Numbered from the stretch's first letter, positions 1 to 11,543 are shown. The stretch: DNA of 64,000 nt from Effrenium voratum (GCA_963377175.1 CAUJNA010003794.1:1199167-1263166), one strand, 5' to 3'. Translations and numbers: made by a program. Notes: generated by a model from the letters alone, not told the origin.

Positions 1-283
1 ATCAACGGTGGACACATGGCAGGAGCTCGCCAAAACCGTAAACAAATCTCACTTGCCCAAAGGACCTGGAAATAAAAGGTTAACCTTTTGGGGTGATGAC
101 TAAACATAAACCAAATTAGGAAAACCAAAAGGTCAAAAGGTCGGATTTGGACAACTGGGAAATAGTACTCTTTCACGAGTGAAGCGCTCAGAGTTGGGGT
201 TGGTTAGAACTTGATATCAGCCATCCCCACTGAGGATGGACGCGGAAGATCGCCCTTGGTCTCGACGCATGGCTACTTTCTAC

Positions 284-336
284 AGAAATCGGCGCGCCAC
301 GGGTCCCATGTAACCATGTCTCAAAGTCCCTCTCCG
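284..336 (-). CDS. Histidine phosphatase, exon 6 (last one in window)
   Basis: The exon reads ERDFETWLHGTRGAPIS and then hits a canonical donor (TCT/GTAGAAAG). In this family the segment 'eR...F..WL......i' sits just before 'vvsHg', which holds the second catalytic histidine. That histidine must lie beyond the left edge. The acceptor is atgggctag. The phase does not join directly to exon 5, so a short exon may be missing between them. Confidence 0.5.
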
Positions 337-733
337 CTAGCCCATGACTTCACCATGACCGCCCAGCTGGAAGCAGTTTTCTGGCAGACATGACTGTTTC
401 GACGAATCCTTATACTTTCTGGTTTACTAGGCAGGGAATGAGAAATGGAAAATGACCCCTAAACAATCCCGAGTGGTTTTCTTTTAGGGAAACCCCAAAA
501 CCGGTTCATTGCCAACACCTGGAACGGTCATTCCCTACCTATCGCACTAGCAAGTAAGCTCTACCTGGGTTCCAAAACATGGGTTCCAAACCTGTATAAG
601 TGTCCTTACAGAGGCACATGTTGAATGGACCCCCTTGCTGCTTCTGTTTTGCTGTGCGTTTCCCTTGAATCCCATTGCGGTTCTTGTTTGAGCAAGATTC
701 GCAAGGGTACCCTCGACAAAAGACAACTAACTG

Positions 734-862
734 GTGGACAAGATGGGTAGCATTCAAGACGAGGTAGAACAACCCAAAATGGCCAAACCAAAACCAGAAC
801 CCGGAAAAGTCACTTGCTGGCTGATGTTGATCCGGGATGCCCTCCTTTGGGGGTCATCACTC
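734..862 (+). CDS. Unidentified exon-like island
   Basis: An open plus-strand frame reads DKMGSIQDEVEQPKMAKPKP and ends in a hydrophobic stretch (WLMLIRDALLWGSSLF). It stops being coding-like where a family-R element with the CATTTGCTTAAG terminus begins. The mix of acidic and Lys/Pro residues looks protein-like, but I recognise no domain. An overlapping minus-strand open frame cannot be excluded. Confidence 0.35.
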
Positions 863-2008
863 TTCCATTTGCTTAAGGTCCTTGGAACAGATAACCATAT
901 TTCCAGCAATAGATTCCCTTTAAAACCAGGGCAAAATAGAACAGAGACTGTTCAGCAATTGGGTGTGTCTCCTTTTGAGGGTCCATTTTTTGTGGTTTTC
1001 AAGGGAAACCAACCGGAAAACCGTCCCGCGCCGTCCCGGGCCAATGCCTAAACTACACTCTTCCTGAGTGGATTAGCAAACCAAAAGTGTCCAAACTGGT
1101 GGTTTACCACCAACCTCGGCTGGACATAGGGCCCCAGCAAATATATATATATATATATATATATGTAGGACCCCAGCAAAAAACAAACATGTTTTGCCTG
1201 GCCAGTGGAAAACAAAGGGGACCCACCAAAAAAGCAAAAAAACAAAAAAACAAAAGCGGGGAGCCAACTGGCCACCAAAAAGTGACTCAAGTCCATCTCG
1301 GGAAGTGAGCAAAGACAGGGCAAATGGGCAGTCCGTTTTCAGACGCCCTGCCACAAAATGAAAACTTGTGGGTTCAACACGGAAACCCGAGCACGAAATG
1401 AAACCAACCTTTACACATCTAACAACTAACAAGTTAAGTGGACACCCAAGCACCAAGCTAGCCCAGAGGCTCCCTTGGTACCTTCTAAGGAGGCACTTAC
1501 CCCCCAAAAGCCCATCCTGAGGTACCGTCCGGGACCCTCTGGGTAACTCAACACCTCACGCCCACAGAACGGGATCGTTGGGCTACCAGGCACCCGGGAA
1601 GTGACTTGAAGAAAGGCACCGGAACTGGGCTCTCCGATTGAAAAGATCTGCCGAAAGCTGAAAGGTTTGTGGGTGAAATAGACACCCGACCACTGAACTA
1701 ACTCAAAGCACTGGAAGTTTATAATTTCTAAAACGCAAAAACCCTCAGAAACCACCAAACACCTCAGAAACCGGAGTGGCTGGGAACCACCCAGCTGTTT
1801 CAGCTTCCCTCTGATCTTGCTGGCTTGGAAAAACCGGGGGTCAAACAACAAGAAACAAGCACAAACAAAAATAACAAATGCTCAAAAACCCCTCCTGAAA
1901 CCAAAAACTAAAAAAACACACACGCAGAACCACTCAAAACCCCTCCTGAAACCCTGAAACCGGAGGCTTCCACTTCTTGGAAGGGGCCCTCTGCGGCTAC
2001 CGGCCGTC

Positions 2009-2083
2009 CTTGGGCCACCAGGTGGTCGGCAGCTGGGCAAAGTCCTGCCACTGTGCGAGGCACGGGAAGCTCTTCAGCAGCTC
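2009..2083 (-). CDS. Histidine phosphatase, exon 5
   Basis: The 25 codons read ELLKSFPCLAQWQDFAQL and then PTTWWPK, the 'FP.l..w..lp..WW' segment that follows CDTG in PGM-like proteins. The acceptor is agagaccag. The end AAG/GACGGC repeats the AAG/GA pattern of exons 1 and 2; an alternative GT donor 8 bp further (GGCCG/GTAGCC) is equally visible. Confidence 0.72.
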
Positions 2084-3459
2084 CTGGTCTCTTTTTGGAG
2101 CAGACGTCGCATAGCCTGGGCCAATCCTAATCCATAATCCCTAAAGGAAAGCCGCTACAAAGAGGACCCCTTGCGTAACCCCATACCTTTGAACAGCCCA
2201 GCCAACCTCATGTCCCCTTTCTCAGGGATCCGGATGCATGAAAAACACCTGAACATTGCAACTTGTAAATGGAGGCTTGAGGATTCTCTTGTTTTTTGAT
2301 TGGGGGGGGCTAACACCCAGTCCCAGAGGTGACATGAGGTTTCAGATTTCTTTCAATATAAGAGTGCCAATGGTTTAGATGGGCTTTATGGCCCATGTAG
2401 CAGGGAGACCCATCCATTTTACCAACAGCCCAGTCCCCGAGCTCCTGTTCCATTTTTTTTACAAATATATTTTCACCACACCCTGCGATTCCTTACCGAG
2501 GCCAGAAGACTGGCCCAAAGTACTTGCGACCCTGGGGTTCCTTGCCGAGAGTGAAAAAAGACAAGGTGAAGCATGGTGGTAAGGTGAATCAAGGTGAAGG
2601 TGAACCCTAGGTGAATAATGATAGTGGTTATAAGGTGGATAAAGGTGGATAAAGGTGAATAAGGTGAATCCTGAAAGGGGAAGCACGCTGGTTATATTAA
2701 CCCCGACAGGCCTCCCTCTTTTTTTAGAGTTGGTAACCTGAGTCAGGTCAGCCTTCAGGGCGAAGGAAGGTCTTGGGTTTACAACCCTTGAGCGCATAGG
2801 TTTTACAGGGAAACCAGGAACACCCGGCACTTATGAGGTCCAGTTTTGTCAAACTCATCTACTGCAAGAACTCGTCGAGGTTCCCTTTGGGCAAATCAAT
2901 TCTTTCAAGGAGACATGCTGGCCAAATAAAAACGCAACCTTTGACCAACTCATTCCCTGAGAACCAGCAAGAGTATAGCGGAGAAAGAAAAACAACCCTC
3001 CTGTTCGCGTTGCCATGGAACCTGATAGAATAGTGGACAGCTGGGCAATTACCCGCAATCTACCGGGGTTCTGTGTTTGGATGGGGTTGGTTCACTTGCA
3101 ACATCTTAGGGCATGCACTAGGCAGGTTGCTTTTGTTGTGGTCGTGCTGGTTCTCACCACCTTGGGTACCTTCGTTTGTGGAACGCCTCTTGTTCCAACA
3201 CTTTTTTTGGATAGGCCAAATACATGTGTCCAATTGACCAGTCCAGAAAGGACTGCCATGGACTGTCCAGGTTCCGATTAGGGGGCTTGCTTCCCGGCAC
3301 TCTCCTTGTTTGCGCAAGTTGTCTACTCTTCGAATCTGCACTGGGCATCTGTCTGCTTGCGCATTGTAGCAACTTGTACGATACATGATTTCAAAACCTG
3401 ACAAAGGACCTACACCTCAAGATGAGCTCGCTTTACCAGGAGAGCCACAAACCAATTAC

Positions 3460-3570
3460 CTTCTGCCAATAGATCGTGCCTGAGGGGTCTGTACTGAGCA
3501 GCTCCATGTGACTCATCAAGGTGCAGAGAGTCTAAGTTGCCAAGCGCCCACATGGAAAACACAACAAAAC
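3460..3570 (-). CDS. Unidentified exon beside a family-F element
   Basis: The exon reads FVVFSMWALGNLDSLHLDES and then HGAAQYRPLRHDLLAEG. It ends at a canonical donor, GAAG/GTAATTGG. Its acceptor AACCAG is the terminus of the family-F element at 3571-3676. It lies inside an intron of the histidine phosphatase gene, on the same strand, so it is either a nested gene or an unrecognised exon. I do not recognise the family. Confidence 0.55.
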
Positions 3571-3676
3571 CTGGTTGACGTTGGAAGGGGTGCAACTTTT
3601 TTTCAAGTTTTAGCAGTTGAGTGGTTGGATTTCAACCACTAAACCACAACAAGCAAAAATGTCAAATGTTTCCCAA
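3571..3676. repeat. Family F element (type copy)
   Basis: About 107-111 bp, reading CTGGTTGACGTTGGAAGGG, then 'tagcagttaagtgg', 'accacaacaagcaaaaatg' and 'tttcccaa.aacaacc'. Other copies: 10255-10361, 35285-35392, 38333-38443, 41408-41513, 44580-44690. Read on the minus strand it begins GTTGTTGTTGGG and ends CGTCAACCAG, that is GT to AG. All six copies lie in the same orientation, and minus-strand coding islands touch several of them. Confidence 0.8.
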
Positions 3677-3853
3677 AGACAACCATGAAAAGGAGATCCT
3701 TTCCCTTTTTGCCTTTCAAAGAGGAAGCCGAAAAATGCAAAAACTCACTTCCCGTCGAGATGGGCCACAGAAAGTCACCAAACTTGTTGTGACTCAAATG
3801 TTTCGAACCCAAAAAGCTTAAAGTCCAACTCGGGAGTGAGTCAAAGTTGTTTA

Positions 3854-3944
3854 CCTGGAGTCTCCACGACCCTTTAAAAATAGGTCCATGAACCCAATAT
3901 TTAGGGTAGTAACCCCATTTTTTAAGGGTCATGGAGACTCTAGG
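3854..3944. repeat. Family A inverted-repeat element (type copy)
   Basis: A hairpin element with termini CCTGGAGTCTCC and GGAGACTCTAGG, about 90-110 bp, with 'tggtcatgg' and 'accttttaaa'-like inner arms. Further copies: 5770-5866, 13692-13797, 19495-19582, 24767-24857, 29929-30022, 35501-35597, 35865-35962, 40221-40310, 43024-43120, 52878-52976, 53479-53586, 57488-57623. Partial copies are at 5094, 31556, 32322 and 38157. Many are flanked by matching 3-bp words (TAC or TGC), consistent with a target-site duplication. The CTCCAG end serves as an acceptor at several islands. Confidence 0.85.
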
Positions 3945-4097
3945 TAAGTTTCTAGTGGTGTGGAAAGTAGGGTTAAACCAGCTACAAACCGAAAAAAACA
4001 AGTCTCTCAAGTCCAGGACTTCGGACAGTGAGAGAATATGCCCAGGGAGCAGTCCGAAAACGAGCCCAGGGAGCCCCGAGAACTCCTGAACTGCCTG

Positions 4098-4250
4098 GTT
4101 AACCCTACTTAGATGTTCTGGGGGGTAGCTAAATGGCGAATTAGTAACCCTTGGTTGTAACCCATGCACTTACAAAGGTTGCAAGTCCCCTGTAACCAGG
4201 GTTACTAGCCATTTAGCCAAGTCCCGGAAAGGCCCGGACCATCTAAGTAA
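4098..4250. repeat. Family E element, 'ggctaaatggcta' hairpin
   Basis: Termini contain ACTTAGATG(T/G)TCTGGG and CCCGGACCATCTAAGTAAG, with arms 'ggctagtaaccctggttac' and its complement. Other copies: 26037-26112, 26718-26830, 31245-31362, 44205-44337. The ends match the 'cagaccatctaag' motif on both sides. Confidence 0.75.
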
Positions 4251-4335
4251 GGCGCCTTCCCCAAAATGGGGGTTCCTCCATCCAGAAAGGGTACCCTCAT
4301 CAAGACTGCGAAGAGAGAAGCCGATGGGAGGCCTC

Positions 4336-4372
4336 AGGCGACCGCCCAGTGTCGCAAGGCATGATGCAGCGC
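4336..4372 (-). CDS. Histidine phosphatase, exon 4
   Basis: A 37-nt exon reading RCIMPCDTGRSP. 'PCDTG' is typical of the eukaryotic PGM-like branch, downstream of the SPL.R motif. The proposed end, CCT before GAGGCC, is a GA donor; joining there gives CDTGRSP-ELLKSFP, as expected for the family. The acceptor is aactgag. The exon is very small and its link to exon 3 is not phase-proven, so a missing micro-exon is possible. Confidence 0.6.
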
Positions 4373-6387
4373 CTCAGTTGGGGAGGGACGGGAGGGGGAA
4401 CCAAGTAAGCCCGAAGCCCTTAAAGCTTGATTCAGGGCTTATTTGGGCTCCCCCCCAGCCACCATGAGAACGGTTCTTCGTCTACAATCAAAATTCAGGT
4501 AAGCGACAATCAATCCCGGCTAGAAGTGAAGGTTACCAGGTGAGTAAGGGCAGTCCTAATCATGCAATAGGAGCGCCCGCCCCGTAAAGTTGACTTGCTT
4601 TTGGGCTTCCCGGTTTACCCAAGTACCAAATTTTGATTGTCGCTCACTTCATCCAACCCACTTCGTAAGTCGATGAACACTCGTTGTTCCCACTGGACAA
4701 ATTGGGTGTCCCTTTGTTCGTGGTTGCAGTCTTCCCGACGCGCGGACTTCCAAGCATCAAAGACTTCCCCCACTGACCCCCCGACCAACCCCCCCAAACA
4801 AAATATTATAAAATACATAACATAAAATACACAAAATCTAATAAACATTCAAACCTTTTTAGGGCTTCTTTATCCCTAGTTTGATCTTATGTTGTAGTTC
4901 TCCTTGAGGGGTATGTTTCAAAGGGCTCTGGTGGTCTGGCCAGCTTGAACACCGTCCACAACAACCTCCGATCGGCCGCTCGCGTGGCCATGGCAGCTCA
5001 ACATGCTGGCGCCGAAAGCCCGCTGATGGCATCAGAACCACTTCCCACAAAATCCCTTGATACGTCATGAGGGGTAAACAGGGGCCTCAAGTACCTGGAG
5101 TCTCCTTCTGACCCTTTAAAAAAGGGGTCATTGCCCATGTTTCCAAGTAACCCCGTGCTTCCTGTTTCCACTTCTCAGTGAGAATTGGGAGCGAAAGCGC
5201 GCAATCCCAGCACCCACGAGCTTGTCGAAAAAAGACAGTTGGATCAGTAAGGGCTTGCCTCAGAATAGGAATCGGACCCTCCAAATTGGTGGTGTCCTTC
5301 TCTTTCCAAACCATCCCAAAATGGTACCCAGAGGGTCCAAGTACCTCCTGAGGATGGCTTTTGGGGGGTAAAAAGGGGTCGTTCAGTACCTTGTTAGAAG
5401 GTACCAAGAGACCCTCTGGGCGTATTTGATTACCCTCAGAAAAAGAAACACTCAAATATGGTTCGCCACCTCGCCATTTTTCACCCCGCCAGGGCGCTCC
5501 GTGTGGAGGTTGCTCACACAGCCTCAGGCGTGAAGCCAGGGGAATTGGGTTTTGAGGGTACGCTGCTTGGCTCGGTTGCTTTCTGCTCCCCTGCTAAAAG
5601 CTCAACTTTTCGTGGTTTAATACGGGAAAACCCATTAGTTGGCAAAAAGTTGTTCAGTCCTAACATCCCTTGGCAAAATGCACCTATGTTTAGCTGGTAA
5701 ACCAAGGGACACCGAAAGGACCACCGAAACTGGGGGCAAGTGTGCTTCAGCAACCAGATGTTGGCCATACCTAGAGTCTCCCTCTGACCCTTAGAAAATG
5801 GTTGGTCACTACCCAAAATATTGGGTTCATGGACCTATTTTTATTTCGGGTCGTGGAGACTCCAGGTACTTGAATGACAACGGCAAGGAGGATGTTTAAG
5901 AAAACGGTGCTGGAAGATGTTGAAGCAACGCATGGCCCGACCCTGGTAGAGCCGAGAGATCGGTAACAAAGAACCTTTGTTGGCCAGTTTGATTCTGGAA
6001 TTGTTACGGTCCGCCACCTGGAATCAAGAGGTAAGGACTGTTCATGGTGGTGGAGCTCGTAATAATTTGTATGTGGGTTCTTACTGGGGCAACCAGCTGA
6101 AACGTAAAGGAGCAAAAGCAACCATGCACTGAACCACTAGTCTTTCTTACCATACTGGCCTTTTAGGGGAGTGAACCTAGGGGCCTTGGTATGCTTTATA
6201 GGCCGCCTTTTGCCTGCGGCCCGAAAACAATAATCGGACCATGCAAAAAAGGGTCGTCCTGTTTCCAGTCAACCCCTGCGTTCAACGCGCGATTCACAAC
6301 CTTTTATCTTCAAGTCCTCGAATGGTAGTGACCTGGCGAAATGGTTCGCCATTTTTTCGGGCTCCGATTCGGCCTTTTCCCTTATAT

Positions 6388-6422
<35 letters not shown>

Positions 6423-6459
6423 GTAAAAACCAACTCGAGCCACCCGTCTGAGATTGAAC

Positions 6460-6555
6460 CGTTTTCCGCTCCAAGCAACGCGGCGGCTCCAAGGAGTCGC
6501 CGAAGATGAGAAGCGTGGTCTCGATGCAGCGGCTCAAAGGCGAGGAGATCACCAC
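6460..6555 (-). CDS. Histidine phosphatase, exon 3
   Basis: The exon reads VVISSPLSRCIETTLLIFG, which matches the family's 'SPL.R..qTA' segment; its arginine binds the substrate phosphate. Phase 0 agrees with exon 2. The acceptor (cttcgag) lies directly beside the (GGGGT)n array, so on the minus strand the intron ends in about 0.6 kb of (ACCCC)n. The end at 6460 uses a GT donor (ACG/GTTCAA). A GA donor about 11 bp further on would fit exon 4 phase better, so the 3' end is unsettled. Confidence 0.75.
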
Positions 6556-6565
6556 CTCGAAGCAG

Positions 6566-7162
6566 GTGGGGTGGGGTGGGGTGGGGTGGGGTGGGGTGGG
6601 GGGGTGGGGTGGGGTGGGGTGGGGTGGGGTGGGGTGGGGGGGGGGGGGTGGGGTGGGGTGGGGTGGGGTGGGGTGGGGTGGGGTGGGGGTGGGGTGGGGT
6701 GGGGTGGGGTGGGGTGGGTGGGGTGGGGTGGGGGTGGGGTGGGGTGGGGTGGGGTGGGGTGGGGTGGGGTGGGGTGGGGTGGGGGTGGGGTGGGGGGGTG
6801 GGTGGGGGTGGGGTGGGGTGGGGTGGGGTGGGGTGTGGGGTGGGGTGGGGTGGGGTGGGGTGGGTGGGGTGGGGGTGGGGTGGGGGGGTGGGGTGGGGTG
6901 GGGTGGGGTGGGGTGGGGTGGGGTGGGGTGGGGTGGGGTGGGGTGGGGTGGGGTGGGGTGGGGTGGGGTGGGGTGGGGTGGGGTGGGGTGGGGTGGGGTG
7001 GGGTGGGGTGGGGTGGGGTGGGGTGGGGTGCGGTGGGGTGGGGTGGGGTGGGGTGGGGTGGGGTGGGGTGGGGTGGGGTGGGGTGCGGTGGGGTGGGGTG
7101 GGGTGGGGTGGGGTGGGGTGGGGTGGGGTGGGGTGGGGTTGGGGTGGGGTGGGGTGGGGTGT
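6566..7162. repeat. (GGGGT)n pentanucleotide array, about 0.6 kb
   Basis: Tandem GGGGT units with small length changes and a few point changes (GCGGT). On the minus strand it is (ACCCC)n and gives long Pro/His/Thr open frames in all three frames, which are not genes. It directly borders phosphatase exon 3. Confidence 0.97.
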
Positions 7163-8128
7163 GGAAGGTAGGCGTGGAAAAATCTGACGGTTGTTTGCAC
7201 CCTCCCTCATTAAAAGTACTCCCAACCTCAATACCCACCTTTTTTTCAGGGTCCCCCCCAAAATGAAGAGAACCAACAAAACAAAAAGCAAATAACTTGC
7301 CAAGAACCGTGAAACCCTGATTTATACAACCCCCACCCCCCATTTATTGATCAGGAGGGTCCTGTTGGAAGAAAGGCACCCCCCACGAAAGGGATTTTCT
7401 TGATGCATAACGGGGGGGGGGGTCATGAAGCAGGGGTCAACTTTGTGTCTGTCAAGACCATGGCTCATGGCTATCTTCTTTGGAATCATACTTAAAGGGG
7501 CGTTGTTAGTAAGCCTGGTAAAAATAACCCACTTAAGCCATGGTGAAATTAGGCTTACTAAGCACACACTTGACGTACCCGATCGCCCCTGTACGTATGG
7601 GATAACGGGTGTTGAGGATCCTGACCAGAATATTCCTGGCCCCAAATGACCCTGCAGTAAGCTTTTGCCCGTTTAGTGGTGAAAGTCGTATCCTGTTTTG
7701 GTGCTTTAACCTCCTGGATAACATCCCCACGTTACCCCCCCTTGGGTCCTTTTTGATCACCCACGGCGACACACCCCGGAGCACAACAACACGGCTTCCT
7801 GGTGGTTTTCTTTTCCCTGGCCAACCTCAAACACATGGGTGGCCTCAAAAAACACCAACATCCCCCCCACCATTTACCTGGTAGAGCTTGAACCACCCTC
7901 CAACACAATTGGGAGAATTGCTTATAACTGGGATCTGGGTCTCCTCTTCGTTTCGGATCTTGGAAGACAATAGTCAGTTTCTCTCTAATTGGTTGGAAGG
8001 TTAGAGGTCACCCAATAGAACCAAATACCAAGCAAGGCTAACCTGAGACCAGCTTGTTTCTACGAGAATTATTTAGAGACGTGGGCTTCACAGGAGCTTT
8101 AGGGAACCCCAAGGCTTCTCAACTTGGG

Positions 8129-8292
8129 GGAGCCTAGGTTTATTGCCCTAAATATATCGCAAGTTGGGGAAGAAGGAAACCAACTCACAGTTCTGGTGTG
8201 AGAGTCTGAACTCGGAGCCTAGGTCATCGCCGTAAATATTGCAAATGGAAGAAGGAAAACCAACCAACTGACCACAATTCTGGTGAGAGTGT
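8129..8292. repeat. Two-unit tandem repeat, about 80 bp
   Basis: 'gagcctaggt..at.gcc.taaatat' to 'ttctggtg.gagagt' occurs at 8129-8207 and again at 8216-8292 with about 75% identity. No coding signal is seen. The region 7900-8130 between this and the family-D arm shows nothing I can name. Confidence 0.6.
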
Positions 8293-9071
8293 GGTTTACT
8301 CACACCCCATGGCCCGGAATTTCGGGCCTCCGATTCACCGCGCCTTTTTTTATATCCCACCACCGACCCCCGCAATGCGTGCGACGACGCGTGCGACGAC
8401 GCGCTCGCCTGCACGCTTTGCAGCGGGTGGTGTGGATCCCCGGCCCTTGGATCGATTCGGAAGGCGGCCAGCGAGAACTCGCTTCTCTAGCGCTGCCTTC
8501 CATGTCCATTCTAAACCCAGGGCTCCGAATCTTGGGAAAAAGTCCGGAGAGCCAGAGAAAACGGCGATCGGTTTTTGAAGGTGTAGATGGATGGATGTGG
8601 GATGGGATGGCTGGATGGATGGATGATGGATGGGTGAAAAGAACGATGCTTGAAAATAGTGGACAAGGAATCAACCCTTAGAATTTCCGATCGAGGGCCA
8701 ACAAAAAGTCAGTCCGAACTTCTTCGTTTGCCGCAATCACCGGGCAACCATCTTCGAGCTGGGGTTTTTTGAGAAGGAACTGCCCAAAACGAACGGCTTG
8801 ATTCGACCGTGACGCCTCGAGCCTCGGATGGCGTGGTTGATTTTCATTTATTTCGTCTTTAATCATCACTCTCTTAAGGGAACGCTGGCAACCTAAATCC
8901 GAACTTTCCGTTTTAGATTTGTTTAGATGGTCTGAAAAGAACGTCTCAAAACAGAAAGCCTAAACTTGTGGCTGCCAAGTCTCAACAAGAAATACAGATT
9001 GGCAGGTCCTTGTGGAAAAGCGGGACCCCTGAAATGGTAGTTTCCCTTTTTGGTATTACCAAACAAATAAA

Positions 9072-9290
9072 TCAATTCACAACAACTCCCACGCTATGAC
9101 GCGCACACTCACTGCACAATTCCAGGTATGGGTCAATTCGAACTCCATCCGAATCCGAGTGGGTACCCTCCAAGTCAGGCACAAAAGTCCAGTCTGTAGA
9201 GAAAACTGGCCTCAATGTTTTACCACCATCAAACTTTGTCAAGCTTTGGAAGAGATACCACCACAACCCTGCACGGCTCACACCGTGGTC
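9072..9290 (-). CDS. Unidentified exon inside the phosphatase intron
   Basis: A 70-codon open frame reads WWYLFQSLTKFDGGKTLRPV and then DWTFVPDLEGTHSDSDGVRI. It has a realistic composition with Trp, Tyr and acidic residues. It lies in the long intron between phosphatase exons 2 and 3, on the same strand. No family is recognised and the exon ends are not fixed. The opposite strand is also open over part of the stretch but reads less like protein. Confidence 0.45.
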   Translation of the reverse strand, partial: DHGVSRAGLWWYLFQSLTKFDGGKTLRPVFSTDWTFVPDLEGTHSDSDGVRIDPYLELCSECARHSVGVVVN

Positions 9291-9505
9291 ATTAGTTTGA
9301 CCATTTCTGGTGGGTACAGTCAGAAACAGGGGGTTCCCTTTAACCTGTCCCCCAATTCGGGTTATCTAGTCTTTCCCGCAGGGAAAGTGGGTTGCCGGGT
9401 CAAACTCCCCCCTCCCCCAATTCCACGTTTAATAGGGGGGGTGTTTTTGGGAAGTCAGACCACTTTTGGAAAAAATCCCCACCCAATTCTTCCACCTTCC
9501 CTATG

Positions 9506-9617
9506 CTAGGTCCTCCAGCAGAGAGGTTAGAACAAGGGTACCCTTTCTTCTGTAGTCTATTTTAGTAGGGGAACCCTCCCCCAAAAAGGGCAAAACGGCA
9601 CCTAGCTCGGGACCTAG
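9506..9617. repeat. Family C element with CTAG termini (type copy)
   Basis: About 100-120 bp, starting CTAGGTCCTCCAG and ending GGGGACCTAG, with the inner motif 'gtagtctattttagtaggg'. Other copies: 17574-17696, 25917-26037, 31820-32032 (with an insertion), 33377-33503, 35050-35133 (5' truncated), 36803-36925, 39283-39382, 41906-42015. The palindromic ends give CTAG/GT donor and CTAG acceptor on both strands. Confidence 0.85.
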
Positions 9618-9653
9618 CTATTCCTGGGAGGGCGTTTGATGGGGGCATCACTC

Positions 9654-9732
9654 CTTGCCCTGGGCCCCTGGCCGCTTTTCGCCGAGGTCCTTGGCCTGTT
9701 GCTGGCCTCTGGCCGTCAGCCGCGTGTCGCGG
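9654..9732 (-). CDS. Histidine phosphatase, exon 2
   Basis: The exon follows a good acceptor (gcagtttgttcag). It reads RDTRLTARGQQQAKDLGEK, the conserved 'D.RLT..G..QA..LG' segment that follows the RHG motif in this family. It is 79 nt long. Taking AAG before GAGTGATG as a GA donor gives phase 0, which fits exon 3. An alternative GC donor (G/GCAAGG) would put exon 3 out of frame. Upstream, a family-J element ends near 9850. Confidence 0.78.
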
Positions 9733-10156
9733 CTGAACAAACTGCCCAGCCACCAGGGGCCTCGCACGCCAGCGACGCGCGAAAATGCGCGCGGCTGCGG
9801 CGGCGGCTTTTTCGGAGCCGAAGGCTGGGCTGAAGGTTGGGAAAAGATTCTAGGGGTTGATTCCTTGTCCATTCTTTTCCACCATCGTTCTTTTCAATAA
9901 CCATCTGTTTTCCCTGAGTTTGTGGAGGTTTTCTAGAAAAAAGGATTCCTGGAAAGAATGGGGAAGGTACATCTAGAATAATGCTGATTGCCATAGGTGG
10001 GCAAACTTGATTCAAAGACACGGAGGCGCAGCATTTGCGTGGAAGATAAAACTCATGGCCTTGCTTAAGCATGGTTGAACATGGGATTGAGTGACCCTCT
10101 ATTGCCCCAAGGACTGCCTGTGCACCCACACGTCGTCAATGGGTTGCAGGGTTTAC

Positions 10157-10254
10157 GCGGTCTGGCATGCACTGATTTGCCAGGCGACTCTCCCAAAGTT
10201 GGGGAATCTGTGCCACAGAAAAGATGTTGCTTCACAAATCAGCTTCAGCCCAAC
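10157..10254 (-). CDS. Exon downstream of intron-like family-F element
   Basis: After the family-F terminus CAACCAG, the frame reads VGLKLICEATSFLWHRFPNF and then GRVAWQISACQT, ending at a GT donor (ACCGC/GTAAACC). It joins in phase 0 to the island at 10362-10400 if 10255-10361 is removed. It lies inside the first phosphatase intron. The plus strand is also open here, so strand is moderate only. Confidence 0.42.
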
Positions 10255-10361
10255 CTGGTTGACGTTGGAAGGGGAGCAAACAATTAAACTTTAGCCGTTA
10301 AGTGGGGATTTCCCACTAAACCACAACAAGCAAAAATGTATTGTTTCCCAATAACAACAAC

Positions 10362-10400
10362 CATGCCAACACCCAAAAAAGGCCTTCTCCGTGGGACGAA
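10362..10400 (-). CDS. Exon upstream of intron-like family-F element
   Basis: A short island reads FVPRRRPFLGVGM and ends ATG/GTTGTTG at the family-F boundary. Without splicing the frame runs into a stop inside the element. With 10255-10361 removed it continues into VGLKLICEATS. The upstream acceptor (aatgag) is weak. Confidence 0.35.
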
Positions 10401-11543
10401 CTCATTTTGCCGTGTTCAAATTCGACAGCGACACTCCTATTCGTATCGATAATTTGTCCTGCACGGGGGGGGACCTCAATTTCAAGTTTGTAGTTCCCAT
10501 AGGTGACCTCTTGGAGAATAAATGGCCCTGGTAAATGAAACGAAACAAATTTATATGTCTAACCAAACTAACCTAAAAAGGACACCTATGGTAGTCCCCT
10601 CAAACAAACGTTTATGCCTGCGCTCCATCTTTTCCAGTGATTTGTGCTTGCCTCCCCTAGATTTTTCAAGCTACTGGACACACAGCAGGGGGTTTTGCGA
10701 AAAGGACATGGCCCTGTTTCCGTCCTCACAACCCTTTTCTCCAAGTGTCCACTAGCTAACGGGGAGGTGCGTGCTGAACGCGCCTATCGGAGGGCTTAAA
10801 ATATTAAACTTGTTGGTCAACGCTCTTCCAACTTCCAACACCCCCCACGGCACGCTTAAGTGACTCGACCCTTCTGGCCATGTTGGACGCTGTTTGCACG
10901 TGTTACAATGGAACCTCCCAAAGGCAACGTCCCTTTTCTTCACTTCAAGAACCGCTTCTGCCCCCCCACCAAAGACAATGGCTTTGATTCTTCATATGTA
11001 GTGAGCCTTTGAGCAACTAAAGGGCAGCTCACAGCAACACATGTAAGAAAAGTCATTGGAGCAGTCCAATCACCCGGGGTTGATCCAACTAATATCAGCT
11101 TCCTTCTGTTTGGTGGTTTGGTTTGGTTGGGACCTTAGGAGGCACCCTTCCCCATCCCCAAACCATTGAGGCATACCTGAACCTATACCCTGGGTTCAAC
11201 CCTAAACGTTGACCTAATTTGTATGACAATCCTCAGGCAAACCATGGTGGTTAGATGTTCGCCCCATTGTTTTAATGGTGGTAGCTGGATCCCGGGGTAC
11301 AGAGGCCAACACATATTCCAATAAGACAAGCTCTTGGGGCACTCCAATCACCCACAAATGTTGATCCAACAAACACATGACCAATCCAAGCATCAATCCA
11401 AATAGAAATCCAAAAAATGGTAGTAACCTGGATAGAAATCCCAGACATCCTCCCAAAAACCGTCCACAACAGGTCTCCCCCAACCTGATCCTCATGAATT
11501 GAGCCCAGAAATCCTCCAAAAAAGCGTCTCCCCCGCGCCAATC

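Noticed and set aside
6269..7343. Open frames of 200-344 codons rich in His-Pro-Thr or Gly-Trp-Val
   Set aside because: They are translations of the (GGGGT)n array in every frame and both strands.
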